Below, one piece after another: positions 37,338-50,100 of a stretch of 64,000 nt of DNA. Numbering within the stretch: the stretch's first letter is position 1; each line of letters starts with the position of its first letter. The notes below the pieces were generated by a model. That model saw only the letters and a program-made list of their open reading frames with translations. It searched no databases and was not told where the DNA came from. The translations under genes were made by a program, and so were the position numbers. The stretch comes from Zygnema cylindricum (lineage: Eukaryota; Streptophyta; Zygnematophyceae; Zygnematales; Zygnemataceae), in the NCBI GenBank assembly GCA_037447655.1, contig JBBHKE010002370.1, forward strand, positions 199,753-263,752, in the 5' to 3' direction.

Positions 37338-38815
37338 GTCTCTCTCTCTGTGTCATTGTCTCCCTGTTTCCCATCTTCGTCTTTCCCTCTCTCCCGCTCC
37401 CTCCCTCTTTGTCCTCTGTTTGTTGTCATCCGGCTCTTTAACAACATCTTAGTATCTCATTTCTTTCCTTCTTTCTCGGACTCTGTCGTATCTCCCAACA
37501 TCTCTGTTGAGGACATTCTCTTCTTCCGATGTTCTCAAAGTTTCTGATTCTCTCCCCATTCCTACTCTCCCTTCCTCTCCTCCCCATTCAACCTCCTAAC
37601 GTCCCTCCCTCCCTCTCCCTCCCCCCCCAGGCCCGCCGCGAGCGCGTGAACGTCCGCATGCGTGTCCTCCAGCAGTTGGTGCCGGGCGCAGCTGCGCTCA
37701 CCACCGAGTGCTTCCTGCTTGAGGCGCGACACTATGTCACGTTCCTGCTGCGCCAGGCCGCGGTCAGTGGACACAAGCACACACACACACCACCAGAGAT
37801 AGGGCCGGGGTTGGGGCTGGGGCTGGGGCTGTGGCTGTTGGTAGGTTGTGGTTGTGGCTATGAATACGGGTGTGGGTGTGGGTGTGGGTGTGGGGCTTTG
37901 GCTATGATGACATGGCTATGGACATGGGCAGGTGCTGGGTCGCTGTTGGTGTTTAGATGGCCGGTTTTCGGTTTTCGTTTTTTTCGGTTTTTGGTTTTCA
38001 TTTTGGGTTCTTTTTGTTTTGGTATTTTTGGGTTTTAGGATTGGTTTTTGGTTTTGGGAATGGTTTTTGGTTTTTACTTTTTGGTTTTGACTTTGGTTTC
38101 TGGATTCTGGATTCTGGTTTATGGTTTTTGGTTCAAGTTCTTCTTTTCTTGTTCTGTGGTTGTGGTTCTATTTCTGGTTCTGGTGCCGGTTTTTGATTCT
38201 AGTTCTGGTTCTGGTTCTGGTTCTACTCCTGATTATGGTTTCCGTTTGCGTTTTGGTTTCTGTTTCAGTTTTGGTTTCTGGTGATGGTTTTCCCTTCGGT
38301 GCCGTGGTTCCCGTCCTGTCCTGGTCCTGGTTTCTGTTTGTTGGTTTCTGGTTTTGGTTTTGGTTTCAGTTTCGGTCGTTGTGGTTGTGGTTTTTAATTT
38401 AGTTTCTGGTTCTGGTTCTGGTTCTCGTTCTGTTATCCTTTTTTGGTTTTGCTGACGAGGGTTCCGATTGTTTTTTTCTTCTGAGCAGGAATTGTCAGAG
38501 AGGCCGGCTGACGCAGAGCCTCTTCCTGGAGCTGAAGCTCTCGGTCCCATTGCCTGCGGAGAGAAAAAGGACGGAGTTCAGTTTTTGGGAACACCGTTGA
38601 AAGGAGAAGGAGAGGGTTGGGGGTGGCCTCGGGATTCCGAGCTTCTGAGGCGAGGTTTGAGAGTGGTGGCGATTCCTTCTGTACTCGGGTTTGCAGGAGA
38701 GGGAGGACCGCTGGATAAGCTCCTGGTCGGTTTGGGAGGTCAGGGGGGGACAGAGGAGAAGGCGGAAGAGGAAGAGGGAGAGGAGTATGATGCATATGAC
38801 CTAGACGATTTTTGA
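35048..38815 (+). CDS. bHLH transcription factor with subfamily VIII-like helix-loop-helix
   Basis: Proposed exons are 35048-35697, 35854-36410, 36487-37274, 37631-37762 and 38489-38815. They keep frame and give about 817 residues. Only the bHLH (about residues 650-709) is recognisable. EPQALAARARRERVNVRMRV and LQQLVPGAAALTTECFLLEA, then RHYVTFLLRQ, resemble plant HEC/RSL-type factors, including an exon join between AAR and ARRER. The rest is low complexity: Gly, Ser-Pro and acidic tracts, and an acidic C-terminus ending YDLDDF. The 76-bp intron 36411-36486 is inferred only because the open frame changes and phases fit; a sequence error is an alternative. The start codon and the first two exons are uncertain. 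AATAAA lies at 39146. Confidence 0.7.
35701..35744. repeat. (TC)n microsatellite in bHLH intron 1
   Basis: About 44 bases of TC repeat immediately after the proposed splice donor. Confidence 0.95.
37278..37331. repeat. (TC)n microsatellite in bHLH intron 3
   Basis: About 54 bases of TC repeat directly after the splice donor of the exon before the bHLH. Confidence 0.95.
37796..38480 (+). repeat. Strand-asymmetric G/T-rich repeat filling bHLH intron 4
   Basis: Short units such as GGGGCTGGGGCTG, TGTGGGTGTGGG, GGTTTTTGGTTTT and GGTTCTGGTTCTGG repeat almost throughout the intron between the bHLH exon and the last exon. The plus strand, and so the transcript, is almost devoid of A in long stretches. 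Confidence 0.85.
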
Positions 38816-40577
38816 GGAGAGGTTGTGATTATGACAAGAGACACGTCTGTTATTGTTTTGTTGGAGGGAGAGGAAGAGGAGATTTGATGTATAGGAGCCG
38901 GTCGTGTTTAGGAAAACCTCAGAAGCAACATCTTGTAGCTTGGGGGAATTCAATGGTAGGTATTCTTTGTGGTAGGAGGAAAGGAGGAAAACAATAGGAA
39001 ACGACAACAATAGGAAAAGTAGAGAAGAAGATGTTTTCTAAAAAGTTTTCTAATTTTTAGAGTCTGAAGTGTGAGGATTTATTTCAAGGTGACATGTGAC
39101 TGAAGACAGTGGAGGAGAGTCGTAGGAGGTTCCGTAGATTTAGATAATAAAGTGCACTTTGTAGGTGAAGGGTGCAAAGTCATAAAGCGCTTCAACAGCA
39201 AAAGTGCTCTTGCCAGCCATGGCAAAGAAGAGAAAGAAAGTCAGGTAACCACGGTAAACTAGGTTTTGTAGCATTGAAGAAAAGGTAGGAGGAGAAAGGC
39301 GTGAAGTGTCAGGATGAGGCCAATGCGAGTTGCTAAGGCGATAAGTGACAAGCTGTCGCACTGGGAGTCACTGGAGCAATTGAATTGGTTATGTACAGTT
39401 GAACTATTTTCATTATCTCTGCCTGTTTGTGGTTTGTTAATTCTTATATTTCGTCATAAAAGATGAAAAATAAAAAAGAGAACTGAGATATTGGTGTTTG
39501 GCTAAAATGATCTTACATAATGTTTCGCCCTAGCTCGAAATAACTAGAGGGTGAAGAACGAAACAAATGCGTATGATTTAATATTCTCTGTTTAATGTGT
39601 GCCTGAATTGGCTATGCTTGGTGTAGAAAAGGCTTCAATTCCTCCGATGCTAAAATTTACCGAAGGTGACAAAAGTAGATTTGCCCTCAAATAGTACTTG
39701 CGAGTTTCATATATGCTGTACACCAATAATTCTGGCGAATTCAAGTAAAATTGTACGGGGAAGGCTGATTACTATAGGGCAACTTCACTGTAAAAGAACT
39801 CTGCAATTGTTGTCTACTGGATGGAATGGACCTAGTAAGCAAATCCAGAGATATTTAATTGTCAATATCTTCCACACTCAATAAAAAACCAGCAACAAAC
39901 ACACATATCTTGGCAATGCGGCGCTTAGAGTGTCCCATTCACCCATGAACTGAAACAAAAACCTCCACACCACACACAAAATAGCAAATTTTTCTTTCAA
40001 CAAAATCTATTTCTGTGACAGTACAACAAGCCTGCGTGGTAACAAGCCACTCCTTGTTGTGCATACAAAAGCACTTGCAGTATCCAAATGGATCATTGTT
40101 GGGATTGCATATATGTACGAGCCGCTTTCATTCCATCACCGCTGTAACCTGTAAATAGGGTAATCTTGAAGGGCTGTAAATTGCTCACAGAGCATAGTGA
40201 CATAGAATAGCCAAACAACGAAAATGACACAATGCCATTTGCTGCACCTTGTTTATAAACTCAAGCTTGGTCTTCAAATGGCACACACTTTTATTAGCCA
40301 AGGCGCCAACAAAGTATTCTCTTAAGTTTACAAACTGTTTGAACACGAAAACAGCACACTAAAAGCACTGATCTTCAATACAACTAAAAAAAGCTGAAAT
40401 CAATTTCCCCAGCTTTCCTCGACATTTGACCTCTGAAGCTCCGAAAAGTATCACAACAACTCTCAAAAAAGCTAGGAATTAAAAAGGAAAGAAATTTGAC
40501 AATGAGACACGAAGAAGGCTAGTCTGGTAAGACATATTTGAGGAAAATTTGTTGAAGATGCGACAAAAAAAAAGGCT
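38816..40577. other. Convergent intergenic interval
   Basis: It lies between the bHLH stop and the ZC3H15 stop. AATAAA at 39146-39151 may serve the bHLH transcript. No conserved ORF is seen; a 73-codon minus-strand ORF at 39140-39361 is unrecognised. Confidence 0.5.
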
Positions 40578-43500
40578 TCAAACACTGCTAGATGACGCAC
40601 CATCATGTCTGTCGTTCATTTGTGATTGCGCAAATTGAGCTTCTAGTTCCTCCAGCTCATCTTCATCGAAATCATCCTCGTCTTCTACTTGAAATTCGTC
40701 ATCCTCTTCAGCTACCTGAGAAGGCTCTACTCTATTATCATTCTGCGGTCTGTGTTGCTCACTCTTATCCGCCTGTCACATGCAAAAAAACGATGACCAG
40801 TGGATAAGCACAAACAGAATTCAACCACACTATCGACTAATAGTACCATATCACGTTGGAGCGCAGCGATTCCTAGCCGAAAATTCAAATGCCCATCCTT
40901 CTCTATCTTATATTTCATCCTCTGTGCTTATCGCTTTTGACCAGCATACAACCAGAAAATGTTCCGGCAACCAGCTAAACACTGGGTTTACACCAACATG
41001 TTGTTCTCCACATCCAAAGACTCGAAAACAAAAGCTAACAAACAGATAAAGGTCGACACATCAGTCCTCGAGAAAACTGCCTGCACCAATGCGGCCCTAT
41101 ACATAATCCATAGCCACGCAATCATAACCAAACATGTTACCACCAACTCAGCTTTGAAGCTCTGGTTTGAAATACTAGAACAAAAAAGGTTGGAGTACAG
41201 ACATCTACAGTAACATAAGCTGAAGAATACGCTTCAACACTCACTGTTTGTGCTCTCGACTCAGATGTAGATTCCTCCTCCTCCTCATCGTCTCTTTCAT
41301 ATTCAGCGAATCCATCCTCATCATCCACAAATAGCGAAGCATCGTGTGTAAAAAGTTCACGACCACTGCACAGAGACCTCATAATGTCAACGCATTGAAT
41401 GAGCTTCGAGGTCCAAACAGCTACCACACATCGTCCAAACGGCGAAACACAAACCTCTATTGTGAAGGGCGACAGATACAGTAGCATAGACATTCAACAG
41501 CGTTCAAGGGCTTGCAGAAGTGCACAATTTGCTTGAAAGTAAATTAATTGGAAAAAGTAAGAAAATAACGGGTGTGCAACAGGCATTGCCAGAAAGAAAG
41601 CAAAAGATCTGACCTCATCCTGTCATGCTTTACACGATCTGCCCGTTTGGCAGCCATTTCAGCTTCCCTAGCTTCAGCTTTCTTTCTCTTCCACTCAGCA
41701 AAAAGGTCTCCAGTAAGAGGGGTTGAAGACTTTGTCGCTTGTCTCTGTAGGATGTGGGGGAACCATGGTCAGTGGGCAGACACCCAATATATTGCAGACA
41801 ACCAGCAGACACGGTAACAAAAATCTGCAGGCGAATCTGAACAGGTTTTTCTTGGTAACAAAAACACAACAGACACCCCTGACCACCTGGATGATGTTAA
41901 GAGCTTGCCAATCAACAAACAGCACTACAATTGTAAAATTGCTAAACATTTGAAGAATGGACTCAAACTGACTGGACCTGACTCAGCTGAATTATAGGCA
42001 GGTTCTTTCTGTTACTGCCTTAGTGTTTTAAATAATCACTCCACATAAACTGACGTTTTAAAAACACGCAGAAACAACTTGTAAATGAACAACATACCTG
42101 CTTTTCAATTTCTTCTTCAATCGTCACTTTGTTCGCATTCTCCTCTTCCAACAACGCCTTCATCTGAGACTTGAGCACATAACCAGGTGGCAGGGCGTGA
42201 CGATACATACATTCTTTTCCTCCATTTGGGCAAGCCCAGAACCACCCATACTGCCTTCTTTCCACTGCGTCCAGAAAGTGCTTGCAAACCTGTGATTGAA
42301 ACAAGATAACTTTGTAAGGAAGGCACGTGTTAAACGGCCCATGAACTGGACAGCATGCTGAGCTTCACTAATAGACATAAAAAACCAATTGTGCCTTGTC
42401 AACATAACTCAGAAAATCGCAGAACCTTTTGCCAGTTTAATGCAGTCAGTCTTCACACCCACAGGGCAATGGTTAATTACCTCAAGCAAAATATTATACT
42501 TCTGATTCTGGCCGACAAACTTACAATATCAGTCGCTCTGTTCTCGTTTTTGTATTCGTTGCCCTTGGTGGCAACCACTTGCTCGAGTTTATCCTGGTCC
42601 CAGTCTTCCATAGTATCTGCATACACATGTACCACGGGTGCTTAAAAGACGGATTATTGAATTGAGCAAAATTCACCTAGGTCAACTAAACTGATAGCTT
42701 TCAGCCTCAAGTTACAACACTAGTTATGATTACCAACCTTCTTCGCCATCTCGTTGGTCGCTGTAGAGATCGATTTTCTCGCCTTTCCTCTCCACATTCA
42801 GGTCATGAGAAAATTTGCACTTGAAGCCCTTGGCACATTGTCCTCGCCGAAAATACTCACACACAATGGACTTCGGGTCCACACCTGCATATTGCAAGGA
42901 CCAATCAAAATTGAGCAAAAAAAAATAGAATTGCCCTTCAAATTGGCTACTGGACAATGAATTCTGTCGAAAACAGACACTTCCAACAGGAAGGTCGCTA
43001 AATTCCAAGTGAAAAAGTGAATTAGGGTGTGTCGAAGAGAATAATCACGGTCTATAGTTTTCATGTCTAATATAAAAGCCTTACCAATACAAAAAACTTA
43101 CCAAGAGGAACTTTAGGCTGGCTAATGGCAACTCTGAAGATATCGTTCAACTCTTTTTCTCTTGCAGCGGCATCTTCCTTCTTTTTCTGCAACCCAGATT
43201 ATTCTATAATTCAGACCAAATAGAAATTTCCATGTAGGGACAATTAACGAGTATTATGAAATATATACGATATTATCAAAAATATCATGATGCAAAAACT
43301 TCTTGGCTCCTCCACACAAGGCCGCAAAACGAGTATCGATTTAACTCCTATTTCAGAATTAACACACTTCCGCTGTCTAAGGTACAAGGGTTTTGGCATT
43401 AAAATGTTTATATTCATTACCTTCTGAGCATCCTTAGGATCGTTTAAACCGGCATGCTTTTTGGCTGTCACCACCCCTTGCTGTAAATGTTGGATTTTTT

Positions 43501-43615
43501 GTTGAACCTGTTTGCTCTTGTTCTTATTCTTCAATCCAAAGGTTTTGTCTTCAACTTGCTTTTGTTTTTTCGCTACGTCAGCTTTCGATTGAGCGGTTGG
43601 CTTCTTTGGGGGCAT
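40578..43615 (-). CDS. ZC3H15: ZC3H15/DFRP1-type CCCH zinc finger protein
   Basis: Eight exons on the minus strand: 43421-43615, 43102-43186, 42738-42884, 42525-42616, 42098-42289, 41614-41744, 41245-41365, 40578-40772. They join in frame to 385 residues. The N-terminus MPPKK leads to [20 protein letters not shown], the family signature. Two CCCH fingers follow: C102-x7-C110-x5-C116-x3-H120 ([19 protein letters not shown]) and C175-x17-C193-x6-C200-x3-H204 ([15 protein letters not shown]). Then come [19 protein letters not shown] and [15 protein letters not shown], the DFRP region, and an acidic tail. In yeast and animals the family binds and stabilises DRG1-class GTPases on ribosomes. Gene order is head to head with RRP44. 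Confidence 0.96.
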
Positions 43616-44143
43616 GCTGTTATCACCTGCTGAGACTAAAACGAAGAACGTACACACATAAAGAAAGAGAGAGCCAAATTGAAGAGAAAAGAGAGGAGTG
43701 AGGGAGAGAGAGAGAGCGAGAGGGAGCCAAGAATAGAGCTTTTTCCTTGAAAACTGACAGACGGGCGTAACCTGAACCCGACCTCACCCTTAACAATTAA
43801 TATTGATTTAAACGAAACGAACGAGCTAGTTGCAACTTCCGAGCCGAGAGTCTCGAACACTCTTTTTCCTTCAAAGACTTTGAAGCATATCTTAGTGCAT
43901 GTTTTCATTCTGTTTACTATTTGTCTTCTCATCATTATATTGCAAGCATTGATATAGTTTGCTTTCTTTTTCAGTAGTTTCTCTTCCTTCCGATAATTAT
44001 TCTGAGCACCGCCTAACACGAATTGTTAAACTTACGCTCATTGTTAAACTAACACCAAACTTTCAACTAGCACACATTGTTTTATTGCTGCAAAAGCTTC
44101 GGCAGCTTCACAGTCGTATGACTGAGGTTTAAACACATCAAAC
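43616..44143. promoter_or_regulatory. Shared divergent promoter region of ZC3H15 and RRP44
   Basis: Only 528 bp separate the two start codons, on opposite strands. The interval includes a GA-rich stretch (43662-43735) and shows no further ORF of note. Both promoters must lie here or in the first introns. Confidence 0.7.
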
Positions 44144-47100
44144 ATGCTCCATTCAAAGTCCTTTGTGAAGAAAACGCGCAGAGGCACTGTGCTAAAGGTG
44201 CCGGCAATAGAACAAGTTATCATCATATTATCATCCTTTTGAAAATGAATGCATTTGAACTACAAAAAATGCATTGAATGCATTTGCATTTGAATTACTG
44301 CTTTTGCATTTGCAGTTGCATTTTTCTCCATGTGCAGCACATGGCGTTGTGTTCACACTTGGGGACGGAGGCTTGTTGTATTTAGGTTAGGCTCATCCGA
44401 TTGCTTCCAGGACCAAGGAGAAAGAGGATGTGCTGTAGAACATTCTGAGAGATTTCCGTTCTTTTTACAGGTTGTTCGAGAGCATTACCTTCGGGATGAC
44501 ATATCTTGTGGAGCAACTTTTTGCAATCACGAAGTTTGCAGTACGGATGATGCGAGAGAAAATGCACTTTTGAACAGTGAGGCAAAACACATATTAGTTG
44601 TGGACACCAACGTAGCTCTTCATCAGGTTGTTTAATTTTACCATTCTGATTTTCTTTAATAGAACCTGTTCTCAACAATTCTCTTTCGCTTTAAACGCTG
44701 GTTGTCAGTACCCCCTTCTCTCCTGAATGGGCATGAAATAGTGCAAGTTCTAAAATTTCACAATGGCCGCCTCCGATACAGAACTGTAGAAGAAAGGTTT
44801 ATCACGTTTTAGACATCGGCTGATTACGTTTATCCATGTATGAAATATATTTTAGATAACTCTGAATTTGAGCTTATCGTTTTGGTTGGTTCGCTTTCGT
44901 GGCAGATAGACTTCCTTGAAAATCCGGACATTACGAATGTGGTTGTTCTTTCAGTCGTTTTGGAAGAAGTAAAACACAAGAATCTGAGTGCATTTAACCG
45001 TTTACGAGCTCTCTGCAGCAACAAAGCTCGCTCCTTTTTTGTGTTTGCAAATGAGCACCACAAGTAAGTCCAATCAAGTGCACGACACCGCCCATCGCTA
45101 TTAGAATTAATCGCTTTGATTCGAGTGAATGTTTTTTGACCCAAAAAATCATAAGTTAGTGTTAATGACACTATTTAGTTAAGTGGCCCATGACGAGCCG
45201 TGTGGCAAAACATAATTGAGTATGGTTAACTTTAATAAAGTGTAAAGCTTACAATTCACTTACTATAAAGTAATGGGGTAGCTACGGCACAGCACACGTG
45301 CAGGCCTCAGTCACCTTGGTTATATGTCGACCCATCTATGCTCGAAAAGATGTTCTTTTGCTCTTAATTTCAATGCTGTATAACCAGTTAGAAGGAAGGT
45401 GATTAAATGTTTTTGAGAAGATTAAGATGTTGCATTATTAAACCCGCCTTTTTCTTTAGCCAGAAAAACGCAAGTTTAGGCTTGTCTAGCTAGAAATACA
45501 GGAGAAATTAGCCAAAATTAGTGTTAAATCCTCAGGCAGATGGCTTTTTAACAAGCGTGCAGCCTGATCATGAAGCATAATGCCGACAAAAATCAGTGAA
45601 TTTATTTCTCGGATTTATAGATGGTCAGGATCCACATTGTCAACTTGAGAATTTGAAAGCAAGGAAACTGTTTATATCTTTTGGTAATTGGTGAATTCTT
45701 TGTTCTGGTTTTACATGTTCATATTAGGGACATATCAACTTGTTTCGAAGAGCAATTCCAATGCTGAATGTGGTCCCATCCTGGCATGACTATCCTTTTT
45801 TACAAGAGCAGTCCCGAGGTTAGATCTAATAGCCATGTTGTTGCCTATGCCACTTCGTAGCAATGACAAAACTTCCACAAGCAGTCATCTCAACCATGCC
45901 ATTTTTGACTAGGCTCAATCATACTACCATTTGCACTTCCTACTCACAATTTATTAGTGTGGTATAAAATATTTTCACTTCAAAGCAATCTCAGCAATCC
46001 GTTTGAATGCTCCATTTTGGTTCTTTGTTTGAGATTTTTTGTTTTCTTGCAGGGAAACTTTTATTAAAGCAGAAAGTGGTGAAAGTCCAAATGATCGTAA
46101 TGATAGAGGTAAACTTGCTGTCCATTATGGAGTCTGTATCTCTTAAAAAATATCAATTACTGTTACGAGGACTTGTTTCTCTGGCCTTCTGAAATACTGC
46201 AAATTACGAGATTGTTTTCATTCCTCTGTTTTTGTTTTACATGGTTTCCTTCTTATGGTCGACTGCTGATTTTGTTACTTTGTGAAAAGTTAAAGGGTGT
46301 CTGCTTGGTTAATTTTTCTCGCAGGTTCTTATTGGATTCTGTTTTTTGATTTCACTCATGTCCATGCATTGCTTTGATTATTCAGCAGAATTTACCACCA
46401 TATGGTTCAAAATAATTGTTTGTTAGTTTTTAGCTTCATGCTTTGAGATTTGCCCATATACCAGGCCTTGTATAGATTGATTTCTCCATATGCAGAGATG
46501 ATGGTCATAAATAATGGACAGGATGCCTATAGATGTATTAATTCCTTTAATACTTATTCTGGAAAATGTTATTATGTTATGATAAGATGCGAGACCATTA
46601 TTTTGGTACCCATTATGAAGGGGGCAAACATCAAGTAGATACTTCAATCCTTCACATAATGTTTCAAAGTATAATGCAGAGTGGCTGAAAATTAAGGACT
46701 TGCCACCTCTATCGATTGATATACTGTGACTGAATGGGGTAAATATGGAATTCTCTGCTTGTGTAAAACACACACGATTTTCTTTAGTACTCTATGATTT
46801 ATTTATGCTCGGCGGCTTGCCTCCTTGAACATGAAACATTTTTTTCTGTCTGACTAAATATTTTGTGCCGATCGCATCAGCCTATCTGACATTAAATTGA
46901 GAAGTTCAATAAGTGTTAGCAATTTTCAACTCAATATCTTTTTGAACTAAACAGGAAGTTTTTTGTCTCTCTGGAAAACTTGCAGCCATACGGAAGGCTG
47001 CTAAGTGGTACTTTGAGCATTTGGGACCTTCTGTCAATATTCTTCTTCTCACCAATGATATGGAAAACCTTCGCAAAGCTCGTTCTGATGGCCTAAATGC

Positions 47101-50100
47101 AAAAACAGGTTGGTGTTTCATGGCTGTTAAGGGACTGGATGTAGTTGGGAATGGAATGAACTATTTTGAAAAGGACAGATGGGAAAATACAGAGGGGTCT
47201 TGAGCAAATCAAACGGGGGCGGCCCGAAGGCAATAGGCGGGAGAAAGGATTGCTGGGGCTGTTGAATATGTGGGAGGCTTAAAACCGATCGCACTTCAAT
47301 GGCTTGAGTAAAGGTCCACCTGATTGCACTGAGGCTTGTATTTGCTGAGTTTGGAATACAGCTAAACCGTTTGATTCTGTAAAACTGTTTAGAACTCGAT
47401 CGCAGATTTGTGTAGCACTCCGAACATTTCCCACAATTTTACTAATTAATGAGTGGGCCTTGGCTGCAGTTTACGAGTATGTTCAATCACTGGGAAAGCC
47501 TGAGCTGCTTGATCTTGTCGTTGGAGGAACGGGCGAGGATGGAGAAGCTGCGGACCCTCCTGAGGAAGTTGATGGGCGAAACGCAAAGCGAAAAGCTATT
47601 TTTGCAGAGGTGAGTGTCTGCGTGGAATGTAGGCTTGATAGTATCAAATCATGGGATGTCGGACGGTTCACGTCATGAACTTAAAATTGATGGAATAAAT
47701 TGAGAGCTGCTTTTTTACATGTGTTCCTCTAACAGTGCTACCTAAGATTCCAACTCCACGCTGGTCAGATTTTACACAGACTTGCAAAACTATACAGATA
47801 GGTCTGAAAACATTGCCCCAAGGCGTTTTTGCCAACTACTCGAGAGACTGCGTAATTCCTCAATGAGGGACAATGAATTTTTGAATGTAACAGCCTCTAC
47901 AAAGCCCACGCTTGAATACACACCTTTTTTTAGCATTCTTGTGTGAACTGGGTGCCAAATTTTTATGCACAATACAATAGGATTGAATGGTTCGGGCCAG
48001 AAGTGAGTTTGAGCCATGCACATGCAGGATTTTTTTACTTTTTTTATGCCACACAGGGAAAATCAATGACCAAAAACTCAGTCCCATGCGTGAAACCCAA
48101 AGGAACATCTTTAGTTCTTCTGGCTGTTGCTTAAACAATCTTTAATTTCTTTATGTGTTTTTGCTTTTCTTATCATTTGCTATGTTTTTGTGTAAGGCCT
48201 GCAATGTTCTTTTTTTTGGTTTATTCGTAATGTGCGTGCATGTGATTGTTGAAGACCAACAAAGATATTCCGATGTAATATCATTCCCTTGTTCCCACTT
48301 AGATTACATTTCAAATGCCATGTTTGAATGAGGTCTTAAACACATGGGCTTTGACTGCTTTTTTGTTATGGTTTTTGCTTGAATTCTTTCTTCTTTTAAG
48401 TACGAGTTCAGTTGTTGACAGGTCAGGAATACATATTTGGTATTGTGCCTCATTACTGTTTGATTTTCTGACCAGATATATCCAGTCTTCCTTGGACGTA
48501 CCTTTTGGATTTTCTACATGTTTATATCTTTGCCTTGCAATGCATCCTGGGTATTCAACTGATTGTATGAATCGCATCATGCATATGTCCTGCCCTTGAA
48601 TGCAACTCTGCAATTCTGTTTTCTCATGCCTGCAGGTTTTGCAAGGTAAAGGTAGTACTGTTAAAGACCACTTTTAACTTTCACTTTTTACTGTTTGTTC
48701 TGGGCATTTCCCTATTAATCTCAAGGGTCTGGCTTCCGGCTACGAGCTCTTCAATATATTGCACGTATGCATGTAAGCATTTATGTAATTTGAGGCGTTC
48801 TGCCTGATCCTTTACCAGTAATTTTTTCACCTATGTACATGACATTATAGAAGGCTGTTGAGTCCGTGGGCTTTTTTGTACTTCTTCTAGGCTAGATTTA
48901 CGTCTATTTTAAGCTTTCATGTCTTTGCAGTTTTTATGGATGGGCCTCGATTCTCACCTTGGTGTGGGCCTATGAGGTGGTGTGCAGCACAAGCCCATGT
49001 CAGAGATCAGCGCTGGCTTGAAACGTGGAATTTATTATCAAGGAAAGCTTCGAGTTAATCGGTACAATTGTTTTGTAGCACACGTAGGGAGCGAAGGCAT
49101 TGGCGATGAGATCCTCGTCCATGGCCGTTTGGACATGAACCGCGCAGTCGATGGTGACGTTGTAGTTGTGGAATTGCTCCCTAAGGAACAATGGAAGGAG
49201 AGTGGAGCCAACGAGCTGCATGATCTCGAAGGTGAGCTGGTAATATGCTGGATGCTCTTAGGGCTGAGACATCCTTATGGCACTACCGAAATACCCAATC
49301 CAGTGAATTGTTTAATAAATATGACTGGTACATTTCAAAACACAGGAAACTATGAGCCGCTCTATACAAATCGCTAGAAATTAGGATGAGTCGGAGCCGT
49401 TCCACATGTCAAAATGACATTAGAATTCACATGTGCGGTCGAGTCGCACGCATGAAGACAACCCAGTTCGTAGAGTGGTTACCAGCTGGCAATATGCTAC
49501 TGCATTACTTTTGTACTTTTTGTGCAAAAACAGCTGGCCAGCAGAGCTTTATTATGTTTTATTACATTTTCATAGCCTATTTAAAATGACTTGCTACTTA
49601 ACTTTCCTATTTACTTGGAAGTTTGCTGACTGATATCCTTTAGGTTCAGTCAAAATTCAATGGTATCTTTAAGATGTCTTGTACGCTTACTTGGTGAAGA
49701 AGGTTACCCAAAAATGTTGGTGTAGTTCTTCGTAATGTTCGTGTCCCAAATTTATGTGGCATAGGTAATATAGTGTTCAACACATAATATATTAAGCGTT
49801 GAATTGTTCAAGTCGTAGGAAAGTCCATTGTTGCTTGTTCAACTTGAAAGCAAAAGAAAATAATGTTGAACCCCGAGTAGCGGTTCATTATTATGGGTTT
49901 TGTGGTATCAGCCCCAAAATGGTAAGCAGGCGGTGAGTTCTTGAGAGATTTTTTTTTTGTCGTCAGTTTTGTTGCCCAGACGGTCAGCGAGCTGTTTTCA
50001 TGTTACACCGTGAATCTCTATTAAGTTTGAAAAATAATTAGTACGAAGACTGTTTTAGTATTGTTAATTCTAATTCTGTTCAAATGATGTGGACGAATGT

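Noticed and set aside
39140-39361. 73-codon minus-strand ORF with a hydrophobic segment
   Set aside because: Unrecognised, short, and located in the likely 3' UTR of the bHLH gene on the other strand.
43636-44019. 127-codon minus-strand ORF in the ZC3H15/RRP44 interval
   Set aside because: No conserved motif; it spans the shared promoter region and looks like chance.
44330-44470. In-frame upstream ATG as the RRP44 start
   Set aside because: It is in frame, but the extra residues do not resemble the family N-terminus, whereas the exon at 44144-44197 does and splices in phase.
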